Origin: Pararhizobium sp. IMCC3301
GTDB taxonomy: Bacteria > Pseudomonadota > Alphaproteobacteria > Rhizobiales > GCA-2746425
Direction: 5' to 3'
Assembly (NCBI RefSeq): GCF_030758315.1
Contig: NZ_CP132336.1
Location: 310,001-374,000 of the forward strand
Length of the DNA: 64,000 bases
The translations under genes were made by a program, and so were the position numbers. The number at the start of each line of letters is the position of its first letter. The first letter of the stretch is position 1. Shown here in pieces: positions 20,828 through 30,425 of this stretch. The notes beneath the pieces were generated by a model. The model worked only from the letters and a program-made list of their open reading frames with translations. It was not told where the DNA came from and made no database searches.

Positions 20828-22726
20828 GTGATTTCCACTGTAAGGCCGGTTTTAACAGGCAACAATGGCTGGTTCACCAGGTTGAGCCTGTTTTTTATTC
20901 TGCTGTATCCCATGGCCGGCGGCCCGGCATCTGCGGCTGAGCGAGCGCAGGACGCTCCCGTCGGACCGGAATACACCGGTGAGGTTGCCAACCCGCCGCA
21001 TGGCCTGGCCATGCATGGCCAGCCCGAATTACCTGCCGATTTTGAGAATTTTTCCTACGTCAATCCCGATGCGCCGCAAGGTGGCCGCATCTCTTATGGC
21101 TTTAACGGCTCATTCGACAGTCTGAATCAGTTTATTGTCCGCGGAGTTGCACCTCGCGGTCTGATGGACGGCGTTCTGGGATCAAATGTCTATGAAGGCC
21201 TGATGTACCGCAATCGCGACGAAGCCTTCACCATGTATGGTCTGATTGCAGACACGATCAAGACCGACCCGGAGCGCACATTCCTTGAAGTGACCATCCA
21301 CCCGGATGCGAAATTTTCCGATGGTGAGCCGATCAAGGTGGAAGATCTTCTGTTTACGATTGATCTGTTCCGCGAAAAAGGCCGGCCACCTTACAGCCGC
21401 TGGATGCAGGCGATTGAGAGCGTGGAACGCATTGGTGAGCGCGGTGTCCGGATGAATCTGGGCGATGGACAGAATCGCGAATTACCGCTGCTGCTGGGAA
21501 TCATTCCGATCCTCCCAAAACACGCCATCGACTTTGACACCTTTGATCAATCAAATCTGACGCCAATCCTCGGTTCCGGTCCCTATGTGATTTCCGACGT
21601 GAACCCGGGCACCCGGGTAGTGTTGAAGAAGAACCCGGATTATTGGGCCAGGGATCTTCCGGTCCGAATTGGCTTTGATAATTTCGATGAAATTATTATT
21701 GATTATTATCGCGAGGAAAGCTCCCGCTTTGAGGCTTTCCGCAAGGGCCTGTTTGACACCAATCCGGAAGGCAATCCGGCACGTTGGTCGGGTGATTATG
21801 ATTTTCCGGCGGTGCGCAATGGCCAGATCGTACTGGATACCTACCAGACCGCCACCCCGTCCGGTATGCAGGCGATAATTTTCAACACAAGGCAGGATAA
21901 ATTTGCCGACAAGCGCGTGCGCGAGGCCTTCACCTATCTGTTCGATTTTGAATGGGTCAACACAAATCTGTTTGCCGGGGCCTATGAACGCACCGCGAGT
22001 CTGTTTCACAATTCCGAATTATCGTCCTATCAGCGCCCGGTCGAAGAAGCCGAAAAGGTGCTTTTGGGGACTTATATCGACCAGGTTTCTCCGGACATTC
22101 TTGACGGAACCTATGCACCACCCAGCAGCGATGGCAGCGGCGGCGACCGCAAAAACCTGCGCAAGGCCGTCCAATTGTTCCGCGACGCCGGCTACGTGCT
22201 GAAAGACGGTAAAATGGTCAATGCCGAAACCGGCGAACAGCTGTCTGTTGAATTCATGAGCAAGGCTCAGCAGGAGGAACGGCTGGCCCTGGCGCTGCAA
22301 CGCAATGTCGAGCGCGTCGGCATTGAAATGACCATCCGTACGGTTGATTCCGCGCAATATTGGGAACGCTGGAAACGCTTCGACTTTGATCTGCTGATCC
22401 ATACCTACACGGCATCCCTGTCGCCCGGATCCGAGCAATATGGTCGCTGGGGACAGGTGGCCGCGAACTCAGAGGGCAGCCTCAATCTGTCTGGTGCCAG
22501 CGATCCGGCGATTGATGCGATGATCGACGCACTGGTGGCCGCACGAGACCGCGAGGATTTCGTCACCGCTGTACGGGCCTTTGACCGCATGGTTGTTTCG
22601 GGAACTTATTTCATTCCCCTGTTTCACACACCCGGCCAGTGGCTTGCACGGCGAACACGTATTGCAGTACCGGAAAAAACGTCCATCTATGGGTATCAGC
22701 CGGCCACATGGTGGGCCGCACAATAA
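20828..22726 (+). CDS. Family 5 extracellular solute-binding protein (YejA/peptide type)
   Basis: 632 residues from a GTG at 20828 (AGGAGG just upstream). A signal peptide with hydrophobic core LSLFFILLYPMAGG precedes a SBP_bac_5 fold: HGLAMHGQPELPADFENFSYVNPDAPQ, YEGLMYRNRDE, PDAKFSDGEPIKVEDLLFT and LGSGPYVISDVNPGT. The opening stretch and length are typical of YejA-like periplasmic proteins for oligopeptides or microcin-type uptake. No permease or ATPase genes are adjacent, so it is an orphan that must borrow a transporter. The next gene, 72 bases on, is an unrelated thioredoxin-fold protein. Confidence 0.85.
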   Translation: MISTVRPVLTGNNGWFTRLSLFFILLYPMAGGPASAAERAQDAPVGPEYTGEVANPPHGLAMHGQPELPADFENFSYVNPDAPQGGRISYGFNGSFDSLNQFIVRGVAPRGLMDGVLGSNVYEGLMYRNRDEAFTMYGLIADTIKTDPERTFLEVTIHPDAKFSDGEPIKVEDLLFTIDLFREKGRPPYSRWMQAIESVERIGERGVRMNLGDGQNRELPLLLGIIPILPKHAIDFDTFDQSNLTPILGSGPYVISDVNPGTRVVLKKNPDYWARDLPVRIGFDNFDEIIIDYYREESSRFEAFRKGLFDTNPEGNPARWSGDYDFPAVRNGQIVLDTYQTATPSGMQAIIFNTRQDKFADKRVREAFTYLFDFEWVNTNLFAGAYERTASLFHNSELSSYQRPVEEAEKVLLGTYIDQVSPDILDGTYAPPSSDGSGGDRKNLRKAVQLFRDAGYVLKDGKMVNAETGEQLSVEFMSKAQQEERLALALQRNVERVGIEMTIRTVDSAQYWERWKRFDFDLLIHTYTASLSPGSEQYGRWGQVAANSEGSLNLSGASDPAIDAMIDALVAARDREDFVTAVRAFDRMVVSGTYFIPLFHTPGQWLARRTRIAVPEKTSIYGYQPATWWAAQ

Positions 22727-22798
22727 ACCGGACTTCAGACTGTTGAACTTCAGACTGTTGGCCTCAGAACCAGCCGGTTCAAACAGAAGGATGTTACT

Positions 22799-23455
22799 AT
22801 GCACAACGTCAGGGTCGATATCGTATCGGACGTGATGTGTCCCTGGTGCTATATCGGGAAAAAGCGGCTTGATCTTGCAAGCGAATTGCTTGATGGCATT
22901 CATCTGGATGTGCACTGGCTGCCTTTCCAGCTGGATGGCACGCTGCCGAAGCAAGGCAAACCCAGAGCGGATTATCTGGCAGGCAAATTCGGCGGCAAGG
23001 AGCGCGCCCAGATTGCCTATTCTCAAATCGAGGAAACCGGCGCGGCGATGGACATTCCCTTTGCGTTTGACCTGATCGAATATTCCTCAAATACGCTTGA
23101 CGCACACCGTCTCATCCATTGGGCCGAGCAAGAGGATTTGCAAAACCAGATGGCCGAGCGCCTGTTTCAGGCCTATTTTCTCGAGGGTCAGAATATCGGC
23201 GATGATGATGTGCTGGCAGCCTTGTCGGGTGAGGTCGGCATGGATGATGATGAAATCCTCGACAGGCTGCATACGGATCTGGCAAAAGACATTGTAAAAC
23301 AGCAGATCGGCGAATCCCAGAAACTCGGAATTTCCGGCGTTCCCTGCTTCATTCTTGGCCAGAAATATGCGGTCATGGGCGCACAGGAGCCCGAAACCCT
23401 GGCAGAAGCGATCACCCGCACGGCAACGGAAGCCTCGGCTCAGGCCGCTTCCTGA
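22799..23455 (+). CDS. DsbA family (FrnE-like) cytosolic thiol oxidoreductase
   Basis: 218 residues without a signal peptide. It starts VRVDIVSDVMCPWCYIGKKRL, with the CPWC active site, and has the conserved cis-Pro region GISGVPCFIL plus an inserted alpha-helical domain. This is the FrnE/2-hydroxychromene-2-carboxylate isomerase-like DsbA subgroup, linked in other bacteria to oxidative-stress resistance. AGAAGGA precedes the ATG. The 3' end overlaps the convergent mfd gene by 16 bases. Confidence 0.85.
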   Translation: MHNVRVDIVSDVMCPWCYIGKKRLDLASELLDGIHLDVHWLPFQLDGTLPKQGKPRADYLAGKFGGKERAQIAYSQIEETGAAMDIPFAFDLIEYSSNTLDAHRLIHWAEQEDLQNQMAERLFQAYFLEGQNIGDDDVLAALSGEVGMDDDEILDRLHTDLAKDIVKQQIGESQKLGISGVPCFILGQKYAVMGAQEPETLAEAITRTATEASAQAAS

Positions 23456-26400
23456 TCGCCATCTTCAGCAATTCCTGCCAATTGTGACAGGGCCACGGCA
23501 GCACCTTTCAGCCGTTGCAGTGGTTTTGGCCAGTCGCGGATCAACACGATTTTCTGATCCGGTCGGATTTTGGAGAGCGTCCCCTGATCTGCAATATACT
23601 GAATAAGGCCGGCAGGATTGGGAAATGTCCCATTGCGCAGTGTGAAGACCATGCCTTTGGGTCCGGCATCGACCTTTTCTATGTTGCAGCGTCGGCAGAG
23701 CTGCTTGACGAATACCAGTTTCAGCAGATGGTCGACCTCTTCGGGAAGCGGTCCGAAACGATCAATCAGTTCAACGCCGAAATCATCAATTTCCTGCGCT
23801 GTTTCCAGTGCTGACAGGCGCTTGTAGAGCGACAGCCGCAATTGCAGATCCGGCACATAGCTTTCTGGAATCATGACCGCAAGACCAAGCGTGATCTGCG
23901 GTGACCAATGATCCGGGATTTCCGAGTCCAGATCACCGGATTTCAGACCGGCAACCGCTTCTTCCAGCATTTGCTGATACAGCTCAAATCCGACTTCGCG
24001 GATATGCCCGGACTGTTCCTCGCCAAGCAGATTGCCAGCACCACGGATATCCATGTCATGACTGGCCAATTCAAAACCGGCACCCAGACTGCTGAGTGAC
24101 TGAAGCACGCGCAACCGGCGGTCTGCTGTAGATGTCAGTTTCATGTTGGTCGGTACGGTAAAAAGCGCATAGGCGCGTGTCTTGGAACGGCCGACGCGGC
24201 CCCGCAACTGGTACAATTGTGAAAGACCAAACATGTGCGCGCGATGGATAATCAGCGTGTTGGCAGTTGGAATGTCGAGGCCGGATTCCACAATTGTCGT
24301 CGACAGAAGCACATCGTACTGCCCGTCATAAAATGCGTTCATCACGTCATCAAGCTGGCGCGGAGGCATCTGCCCATGGGCGACAACTGCCTTGATTTCC
24401 GGGACATGCTGCTCCAGAAACGCTTTCCGGTCTGCCAGATCTGAAACCCGCGGACATACATAGAAACTCTGCCCACCGCGAAAATGCTCGCGCAACAGGG
24501 CTTCGCGAATGGTCACAGGATCGACCGGTGACACAAAAGTGCGGACGGCCAGACGGTCGACAGGCGGAGTGCTGATCAGGGACAATTCGCGAACCCCGGT
24601 CAGCGCCAGTTGCAGGGTGCGCGGGATCGGCGTTGCTGTCAGCGTCAACACGTGAATATCGGACTTCAGCTCTTTCAGCCGTTCCTTGTGCCGCACCCCG
24701 AAATGCTGTTCTTCATCAATGATCAACAAGCCCAGATCCCGGAACTGGATCGATTTTCCGAGGAGTGCATGGGTTCCCACAACAATGTCGACCTCGCCGG
24801 TTGCAAGCTCGGCCTTGGTTTCGTTCAAATCCTTGGCAGGAACCAGGCGCGAAGCGTGCCGCACCTTCACCGGCAATCCGGAAAACCGATCGGCAAAGGT
24901 CTTGAAATGCTGGCGCGCCAGCAAAGTCGTCGGCACGACAATCGCAACCTGCCGACCCGACATCGCCGCGATAAAAGCCGCGCGCAGCGCAACTTCGGTC
25001 TTGCCAAAGCCGACATCACCGCAAACCAGACGATCCATCGGACGGCCTGAGCCCAGATCATCTGCGATTGCATCAATTGCCGACAATTGATCATCGGTTT
25101 CGTCATAGGGGAACCGTGCGGCAAACTCGTCATAAACGCCATCATCCAGGGTCAGCGGCGTGGCGGTTTTCAAAGCGCGGGCGGCAGCAACCTTGATCAA
25201 AGCTTCCGCCATATCGCGAATGCGTTTTTTCAACCGTGATTTGCGAGCCTGCCAGGCCACACCGCCCAGTTTGTCGAGAACTGTTTCGCTGCCCTCAGAA
25301 CCGTATCTTGTCAGCAGTTCGATATTTTCAACGGGCAGAAACAGTTTGTCACCGCCCGAATAGATGAGTTCCAGGCAATCATGCGGTGCACCGGCCGCCG
25401 TAATGGTTTGCAGTCCGGCAAATTGCGCAATGCCGTGTTCCACATGCACAACAAAATCGCCCTCATTGAGGCTGGCCGCTTCGGTCAGGACATCGGCATC
25501 ACGGCGTTTGCGCTTGCCTTTGCGCACCAGCCTGTCGCCCAGCACATCCTGTTCGCCGATGAAGGCAAAACCATCAAAGGAAAATCCGTTTTCGACTTCC
25601 AGAACGGACAGGCCGACAGTGCCGTTCTGCAGGCCCTTGGCTTCGGTCCACGAATTGATCAGACGCTGCCGCGTCAGACCGTGATCCTGCAACACCTGGG
25701 CCAACCTGTCCCGCGAGCCTTCGCTCCATGATGCGATCAAAACCCGGTTCTTGGCCTCTGCGAGGCTGGTCACATGGGCAATCAGCGCATCAAACACGTT
25801 TTGGTCGCTGGCGGCGCGTTCTGCGGCGAAAGTTCGGCTCTGACGCCCGCCCATCAGAACAACCTTGCCGGCATGGCTTTCCTGCGGCACATCGAAGGGC
25901 GTGACTGATACAGTCCGGTGCTGTTGCAGCAATTCGCTCCAACTGGCGGAATTCAGATACAGCAGATCAGGCTCGGAGGGGCGGTAAATGGCGCCCTCCC
26001 CCTTGTGCTCCAAACGGGTCTGGTAATGATCTTCGATCTGGCTGGAACGGTCGTCCAGAGCATCATCGAGCAAATGGTCGAGCACAACCGGCGCTTCGGG
26101 CAGAAAACTCAGGACCGGGACGAGCTCGGGCTCGAGATAACCGAGCCAGTGTTCCAGCCCCGGATAGCGCCTTCCTTCACTGACGGCTTCATACAGCGGA
26201 TCGTCCTTCGTGACCGTACCGTTGGCAGCGCGGTAATTCTGGCGGAAACGCTGGATTCGGTCCTCATCGAGGATAGCTTCGCTGGCAGGAACAAGATTGA
26301 GTTCGGGAAGGGCTTCGGTGGTGCGCTGTGTTTCGGGGTCGAAATGGCGCAGCGATTCCAGCGTATCGCCAAAGAAATCCAGCCTTATCGGCGCTGCATC

Positions 26401-26946
26401 TCCCGGCGGGAACAGGTCCAGAATGCCGCCCCGAACGGCATATTCGCTGGTTTCGCGGACCGTTGGCACGCGTAGAAACCCGTTACCTTCCAACCATGCC
26501 ACCAGATCGCCCATGGGAACGATTTGCCCAGGTTTGGTACGCCACACACGTTTGGGAATGACACTTGGCGGAAGCGATTTTTGCAGCGCTGCATTGGCGG
26601 TCATCAGAATGATCCGCTGAATACCTTTGCCCGGCGATGCCTGCAGCCGCGCCAGCGCGGTCATGCGTTGAGCGCTGACCTGCGGCGTTGGCGAAACCCG
26701 GTCATAGGGCAGACAGTCCCAGGCCGGGATAAAAACAACTTCGGCGGAGGGCGCAAAGAAATCCAGCGACTGGCGCAGCAACTCCGCCCGACGGCTGTCG
26801 CGCGCCACATAACACCATTCCGCGATTGACGGATTGTGGCTGAGCATTTCCGCCAGAACATACCCTTCCGCGCCGTCAGCGACGCCACTCAGAGTAACCC
26901 GCTCACCGCTTTGGAAAAGCGTCTTCAGTTTCAGTCGCATCGACAT
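23440..26946 (-). CDS. mfd: Transcription-repair coupling factor Mfd
   Basis: 1168 residues. An N-terminal UvrB-homology module is followed by the RNA-polymerase-interaction domain (about 485-560, EGDFVVHVEHGIAQFAGLQT). The SF2 translocase has Walker A CGDVGFGKTEVALRAAF, DEEQHFG box, TATPIPRT and QLRGRVGRS, and a TRCF C-terminal domain follows. It displaces stalled RNA polymerase and recruits UvrA. Length and all motifs are intact. sdhE lies 23 bases upstream on the same strand, so they may share a transcript. Confidence 0.96.
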   Translation of the reverse strand: MSMRLKLKTLFQSGERVTLSGVADGAEGYVLAEMLSHNPSIAEWCYVARDSRRAELLRQSLDFFAPSAEVVFIPAWDCLPYDRVSPTPQVSAQRMTALARLQASPGKGIQRIILMTANAALQKSLPPSVIPKRVWRTKPGQIVPMGDLVAWLEGNGFLRVPTVRETSEYAVRGGILDLFPPGDAAPIRLDFFGDTLESLRHFDPETQRTTEALPELNLVPASEAILDEDRIQRFRQNYRAANGTVTKDDPLYEAVSEGRRYPGLEHWLGYLEPELVPVLSFLPEAPVVLDHLLDDALDDRSSQIEDHYQTRLEHKGEGAIYRPSEPDLLYLNSASWSELLQQHRTVSVTPFDVPQESHAGKVVLMGGRQSRTFAAERAASDQNVFDALIAHVTSLAEAKNRVLIASWSEGSRDRLAQVLQDHGLTRQRLINSWTEAKGLQNGTVGLSVLEVENGFSFDGFAFIGEQDVLGDRLVRKGKRKRRDADVLTEAASLNEGDFVVHVEHGIAQFAGLQTITAAGAPHDCLELIYSGGDKLFLPVENIELLTRYGSEGSETVLDKLGGVAWQARKSRLKKRIRDMAEALIKVAAARALKTATPLTLDDGVYDEFAARFPYDETDDQLSAIDAIADDLGSGRPMDRLVCGDVGFGKTEVALRAAFIAAMSGRQVAIVVPTTLLARQHFKTFADRFSGLPVKVRHASRLVPAKDLNETKAELATGEVDIVVGTHALLGKSIQFRDLGLLIIDEEQHFGVRHKERLKELKSDIHVLTLTATPIPRTLQLALTGVRELSLISTPPVDRLAVRTFVSPVDPVTIREALLREHFRGGQSFYVCPRVSDLADRKAFLEQHVPEIKAVVAHGQMPPRQLDDVMNAFYDGQYDVLLSTTIVESGLDIPTANTLIIHRAHMFGLSQLYQLRGRVGRSKTRAYALFTVPTNMKLTSTADRRLRVLQSLSSLGAGFELASHDMDIRGAGNLLGEEQSGHIREVGFELYQQMLEEAVAGLKSGDLDSEIPDHWSPQITLGLAVMIPESYVPDLQLRLSLYKRLSALETAQEIDDFGVELIDRFGPLPEEVDHLLKLVFVKQLCRRCNIEKVDAGPKGMVFTLRNGTFPNPAGLIQYIADQGTLSKIRPDQKIVLIRDWPKPLQRLKGAAVALSQLAGIAEDGDQEAA

Positions 26947-26969
26947 GGAGATCTGTCAGCCTTCGCCTG

Positions 26970-27278
26970 TTACAAAATGTGCTGCTGTTTGGATTTGCGC
27001 ATCTGATAGGCGACCCAGCGCTGAAACAGGGATGTGTCATAATTCCCCGGAACAGGCAGGGTCCCCGTCACCCATTTATAGATATCCCAGTCCGGCGCTT
27101 CCATCAGGTATTCCAGATCATCCATATCTGCATCTGAGAATCCGTGAATCATGTGTTCGACAAAGCCGCCCAGAAGAATATCCATTTCGCGCGTACCGCG
27201 ATGTGTGGCACGGAAAATCGCCTGGCGTTTGCGCGGGCTCAGGCTGCTGTGATCCGGTCGTTTTTCAGATGTGCTCAT
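26970..27278 (-). CDS. sdhE: FAD assembly factor SdhE (succinate dehydrogenase flavinylation)
   Basis: 102 residues with the compact all-helical SdhE core: RKRQAIFRATHRGTREMD (the RG(x)xE signature contacting the flavoprotein) and DLEYLMEAPDWDIYKWVTG. It promotes covalent FAD attachment to SdhA and relatives. It is divergent from recG and just upstream of mfd, an arrangement recurrent in Hyphomicrobiales. The C-terminal tail RKSKQQHIL is not conserved in the family as far as I know. Confidence 0.88.
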   Translation of the reverse strand: MSTSEKRPDHSSLSPRKRQAIFRATHRGTREMDILLGGFVEHMIHGFSDADMDDLEYLMEAPDWDIYKWVTGTLPVPGNYDTSLFQRWVAYQMRKSKQQHIL

Positions 27279-27418
27279 GATCAGCCTTTCTGGTCTCCGG
27301 GATGCGATCTATAACCAAGCCACCGCAATTTGTCAGCCTGAACCTGCAGATATGCAATAATCCGCCTGAAATGAACACCGATCTTGCGAGCCCGCTGAAA
27401 AAACGGCATCAACGGCTT

Positions 27419-29524
27419 ATGCGCCCGGAAATTCTGACACCTCTTTATCAATCGGTTCAAGTCTTGCCCAAAATCGGCCCCAAGCTGGCTGGTCTGCTGG
27501 GCCGGCTCACCCGTGGCACCGATGGTGACGAAGCCAGGGTGATCGATCTGCTGTTCCACCGTCCCTACAGCCTGATTGACAGGCAGCGCCAGCCGGGGGC
27601 GGCGAATGCGGTGGATGGTGAGATTGCAACCTTCGAACTGCATATCGATCAACACATGGCACCGCCTCCCGGCAACAAGAGGCTGCCATACCGGGTGACC
27701 GGTCATGACCGGACCGGCGAGATGGATCTGGTGTTTTTTCATGCCCATGCGGCCTATCTGGAAAAAACATTGCCGGTCGGCGAAATTCGCTATGTCAGTG
27801 GCACCGTCGAATGGTTTCGCAACATCCCCCAGATGGTACATCCCGATCACATCGTCAGTGCCGAGGATTTCGCTGTCATGCCCCTGGTGGAGCCGGTCTA
27901 CCCGATGACCGGTGGCCTGTCGCGTAAAGTGTTCGGGCGGGCCGTCAGCTTTGCCGTGGATCTGGTACCCAAATTGCCAGAGTGGCTGGATAAGACCGTC
28001 CTCGAGCCGCGAAACTGGCCGGAGTTTCAACAAGCGTTGATTCAGCTGCATAACCCCAAAGCTCTTTCTGATCTGGAGCCGACCAGCCCGCATCACAGCC
28101 GCCTTGCCTATGATGAATTGCTGGCAACCCAGCTTGCCCTGGCTATTACGCGGCAGAAAATGAAAAAGCAAAAAGGCGTCTCAAGAGAGTTTTCCGGCAA
28201 CACAGGCCGGAAAATCATTGCGGCCCTGCCGTTTTCTCTGACCCATTCGCAAACCACAGCAATTGCTCAGATACAAGCGGATCTGCGCAAGCCCGAACGC
28301 ATGCTGCGCCTGCTTCAGGGCGATGTCGGGTCGGGCAAAACCCTGGTTGGTCTGATGGCAATGGCCGACGTGGTTGAGGCTGGCTTTCAGGCAGGTTTCA
28401 TGGCCCCGACAGAACTCCTTGCCCGCCAGCACTTCCAGACAATGCAGCCACTTTGCGCTGCCGCAGGATTGCGTATCGCCATTCTCACCGGCAAAGACAA
28501 ACAGTCACACCGCAAAGCGGTTATCGCCGGATTGGAGGCCGGGGAAATTGATATTCTGGTTGGCACTCATGCCCTGTTTCAGGAGAGTGTCGCCTTTCGC
28601 GATCTGGCACTGATCGTCGTCGATGAACAACACCGCTTTGGTGTCCATCAGCGTCTCGCCCTGTCTGCCAAGGGCATCGCGGTCGATGTGCTTGTGATGA
28701 CCGCTACACCGATCCCCCGGACGCTGGTGTTGACCTATTTCGGCGATATGGATGTATCGAAGCTCATGGAAAAGCCGGCTGGGCGTCAGCCAATTGACAC
28801 CAGATCAGTATCGCAAGAGCGGATTGATGATGTCATTACCGGTCTGCAGCGCGCCCTTGCGAACGGACAGAAAGCCTATTGGGTATGTCCGCTGGTGGAA
28901 GAAGCTGAAATTCTTGAGCTGACTTCGGCAGAAGAACGTTTCGCCGCCCTCAAATCTGTGTTCGGTGACGGCATTGGTCTGGTTCACGGTCGCATGACAC
29001 CGGCCGAGAAAGATGCCGCCATGGCATCTTTCAAATCCGGTGAAACCAGAATTCTGGTGGCAACCACTGTCATTGAAGTTGGCGTGGATGTACCCGATGC
29101 CACGATTATGGTGGTGGAACATGCCGAACGCTTCGGCTTGTCGCAACTTCACCAATTGCGCGGACGTGTCGGGCGCAGCACCGGAAAATCCTCGTGCATT
29201 TTGCTGTATAAGGCACCATTGGGCGAAACCGCCAAGGCGCGGCTGAATATCCTGCGTGAAACCGAAGACGGTTTTCGCATTGCCGAAGAGGATTTGCGGC
29301 TGCGCGGAGAAGGCGAAGTTCTTGGCGTTCGCCAGAGCGGGGCGCCGACGTTTCGCATTGCCGATCTGCAGGTTCATGCAGATTTGTTGGAAATGGCCAG
29401 GAAAGAGGCACGGCTTATTCTGCAGCGCGATCCGGACATGCAGACACAACGCGGCCGCGACTTGCGTATATTATTGTATTTGTTCGGTCTGGATGAGGCG
29501 ATCCGCTATCTGAAGGCCGGATGA
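27419..29524 (+). CDS. recG: ATP-dependent DNA helicase RecG
   Basis: 701 residues from the ATG at 27419 (MRPEILTPLYQSVQVLPKIGPK matches the family start). In-frame ATGs at 27371 and further upstream would add residues not seen in relatives. It has a wedge/OB domain, then an SF2 helicase: QGDVGSGKTLVGLMA, PTELLARQH, DEQHRFGV, TATPIPRT and QLRGRVGRS. It remodels stalled forks and branched recombination intermediates. The 3' end comes within four bases of the convergent DUF502 gene. Confidence 0.94.
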   Translation: MRPEILTPLYQSVQVLPKIGPKLAGLLGRLTRGTDGDEARVIDLLFHRPYSLIDRQRQPGAANAVDGEIATFELHIDQHMAPPPGNKRLPYRVTGHDRTGEMDLVFFHAHAAYLEKTLPVGEIRYVSGTVEWFRNIPQMVHPDHIVSAEDFAVMPLVEPVYPMTGGLSRKVFGRAVSFAVDLVPKLPEWLDKTVLEPRNWPEFQQALIQLHNPKALSDLEPTSPHHSRLAYDELLATQLALAITRQKMKKQKGVSREFSGNTGRKIIAALPFSLTHSQTTAIAQIQADLRKPERMLRLLQGDVGSGKTLVGLMAMADVVEAGFQAGFMAPTELLARQHFQTMQPLCAAAGLRIAILTGKDKQSHRKAVIAGLEAGEIDILVGTHALFQESVAFRDLALIVVDEQHRFGVHQRLALSAKGIAVDVLVMTATPIPRTLVLTYFGDMDVSKLMEKPAGRQPIDTRSVSQERIDDVITGLQRALANGQKAYWVCPLVEEAEILELTSAEERFAALKSVFGDGIGLVHGRMTPAEKDAAMASFKSGETRILVATTVIEVGVDVPDATIMVVEHAERFGLSQLHQLRGRVGRSTGKSSCILLYKAPLGETAKARLNILRETEDGFRIAEEDLRLRGEGEVLGVRQSGAPTFRIADLQVHADLLEMARKEARLILQRDPDMQTQRGRDLRILLYLFGLDEAIRYLKAG

Positions 29525-29528
29525 GGCA

Positions 29529-30311
29529 TTATTCCGCCGGTTCGATTTCCCGAGCGGCCTTTTCCAGCGTTTCCTTGGCGGCAACGGCATCATCGCCCTT
29601 GACGCCGACGACATTGTCCGGACCGGCGACGACACCGGTCTTGGATTTGTCCGGATTGACTAGACCGGCGGATATCACCAGTTTGGCCGCCTGCTCTACC
29701 GACATATCCAGGATCAGCAGATCCTTGCTTGGCACAAACAGCAAAAACCCGGAAGTCGGGTTCGGTGTGGTTGGCAGGAAGATTGACACCATGTCGTCAT
29801 CCACCAGTTCACCCAGCTTGCCTTTGACCTCGCCCTTCGTGTCTGTCGATATGAATACAATCGCCCACAGGCCGCGCCGCGGATATTCCAGCAAAGCCGC
29901 TTTTTGAAACGACTTGGAACTGTCCGACAGCACCGTTTCAAAAATCTGTTTCAGACCCTGATACAGATTTCGCACGAATGGCATACGACCAAGCAGCGTT
30001 TCGCCGTAGCGGATAATGGTTTTGCCAACCAGTCCGGCTGTAAAGAACCCCAGCAGTGTGATCGCCAGGAACGCAAACAGCAGTCCGCCGCCCGGCACTG
30101 TGAACGGCAGATAGGTATCAGGATTATAGACTGAGGGGATCAGCGGTTTTACCCAGCCATCAATCCATTGAATGAACGTCCAGGTCAGATAAATCGTAAT
30201 GCTGACAGGGGCTGCAATCACCAGGCCGGTCAGAAAATAGTTGCGCAGGCGCAAGCCCGGACTCAGGCGTCTGCGGGCGTCTCTTCCGGATTTTGGTTTT
30301 TTCGGGGCCAT
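29529..30311 (-). CDS. DUF502 family membrane protein
   Basis: 260 residues. A basic N-terminus (KKPKSGRDARRRL) is followed by a membrane segment around 27-48 (YFLTGLVIAAPVSITIYLTW) and another around 78-100 (LLFAFLAITLLGFFTAGLVG). A soluble domain with the family motifs MPFVRNLYQGLKQIFETV and PRRGLWAIVFIS follows, then an A/E-rich tail. DUF502 proteins are widespread inner-membrane proteins of unknown function; plant relatives include the COV proteins. Location next to recG is common in Hyphomicrobiales. No function is assigned here. Confidence 0.82.
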   Translation of the reverse strand: MAPKKPKSGRDARRRLSPGLRLRNYFLTGLVIAAPVSITIYLTWTFIQWIDGWVKPLIPSVYNPDTYLPFTVPGGGLLFAFLAITLLGFFTAGLVGKTIIRYGETLLGRMPFVRNLYQGLKQIFETVLSDSSKSFQKAALLEYPRRGLWAIVFISTDTKGEVKGKLGELVDDDMVSIFLPTTPNPTSGFLLFVPSKDLLILDMSVEQAAKLVISAGLVNPDKSKTGVVAGPDNVVGVKGDDAVAAKETLEKAAREIEPAE

Positions 30312-30425
30312 CTTTGTCCATCAACAAAGCCGCAAATCATGTTTTGCAGCTTGCCAACAACATAATTCTGAATTGTGAAAGCGCAATGGCAGGCAGCGCA
30401 TTCGGAGGTGATAAATCAGTCAATC

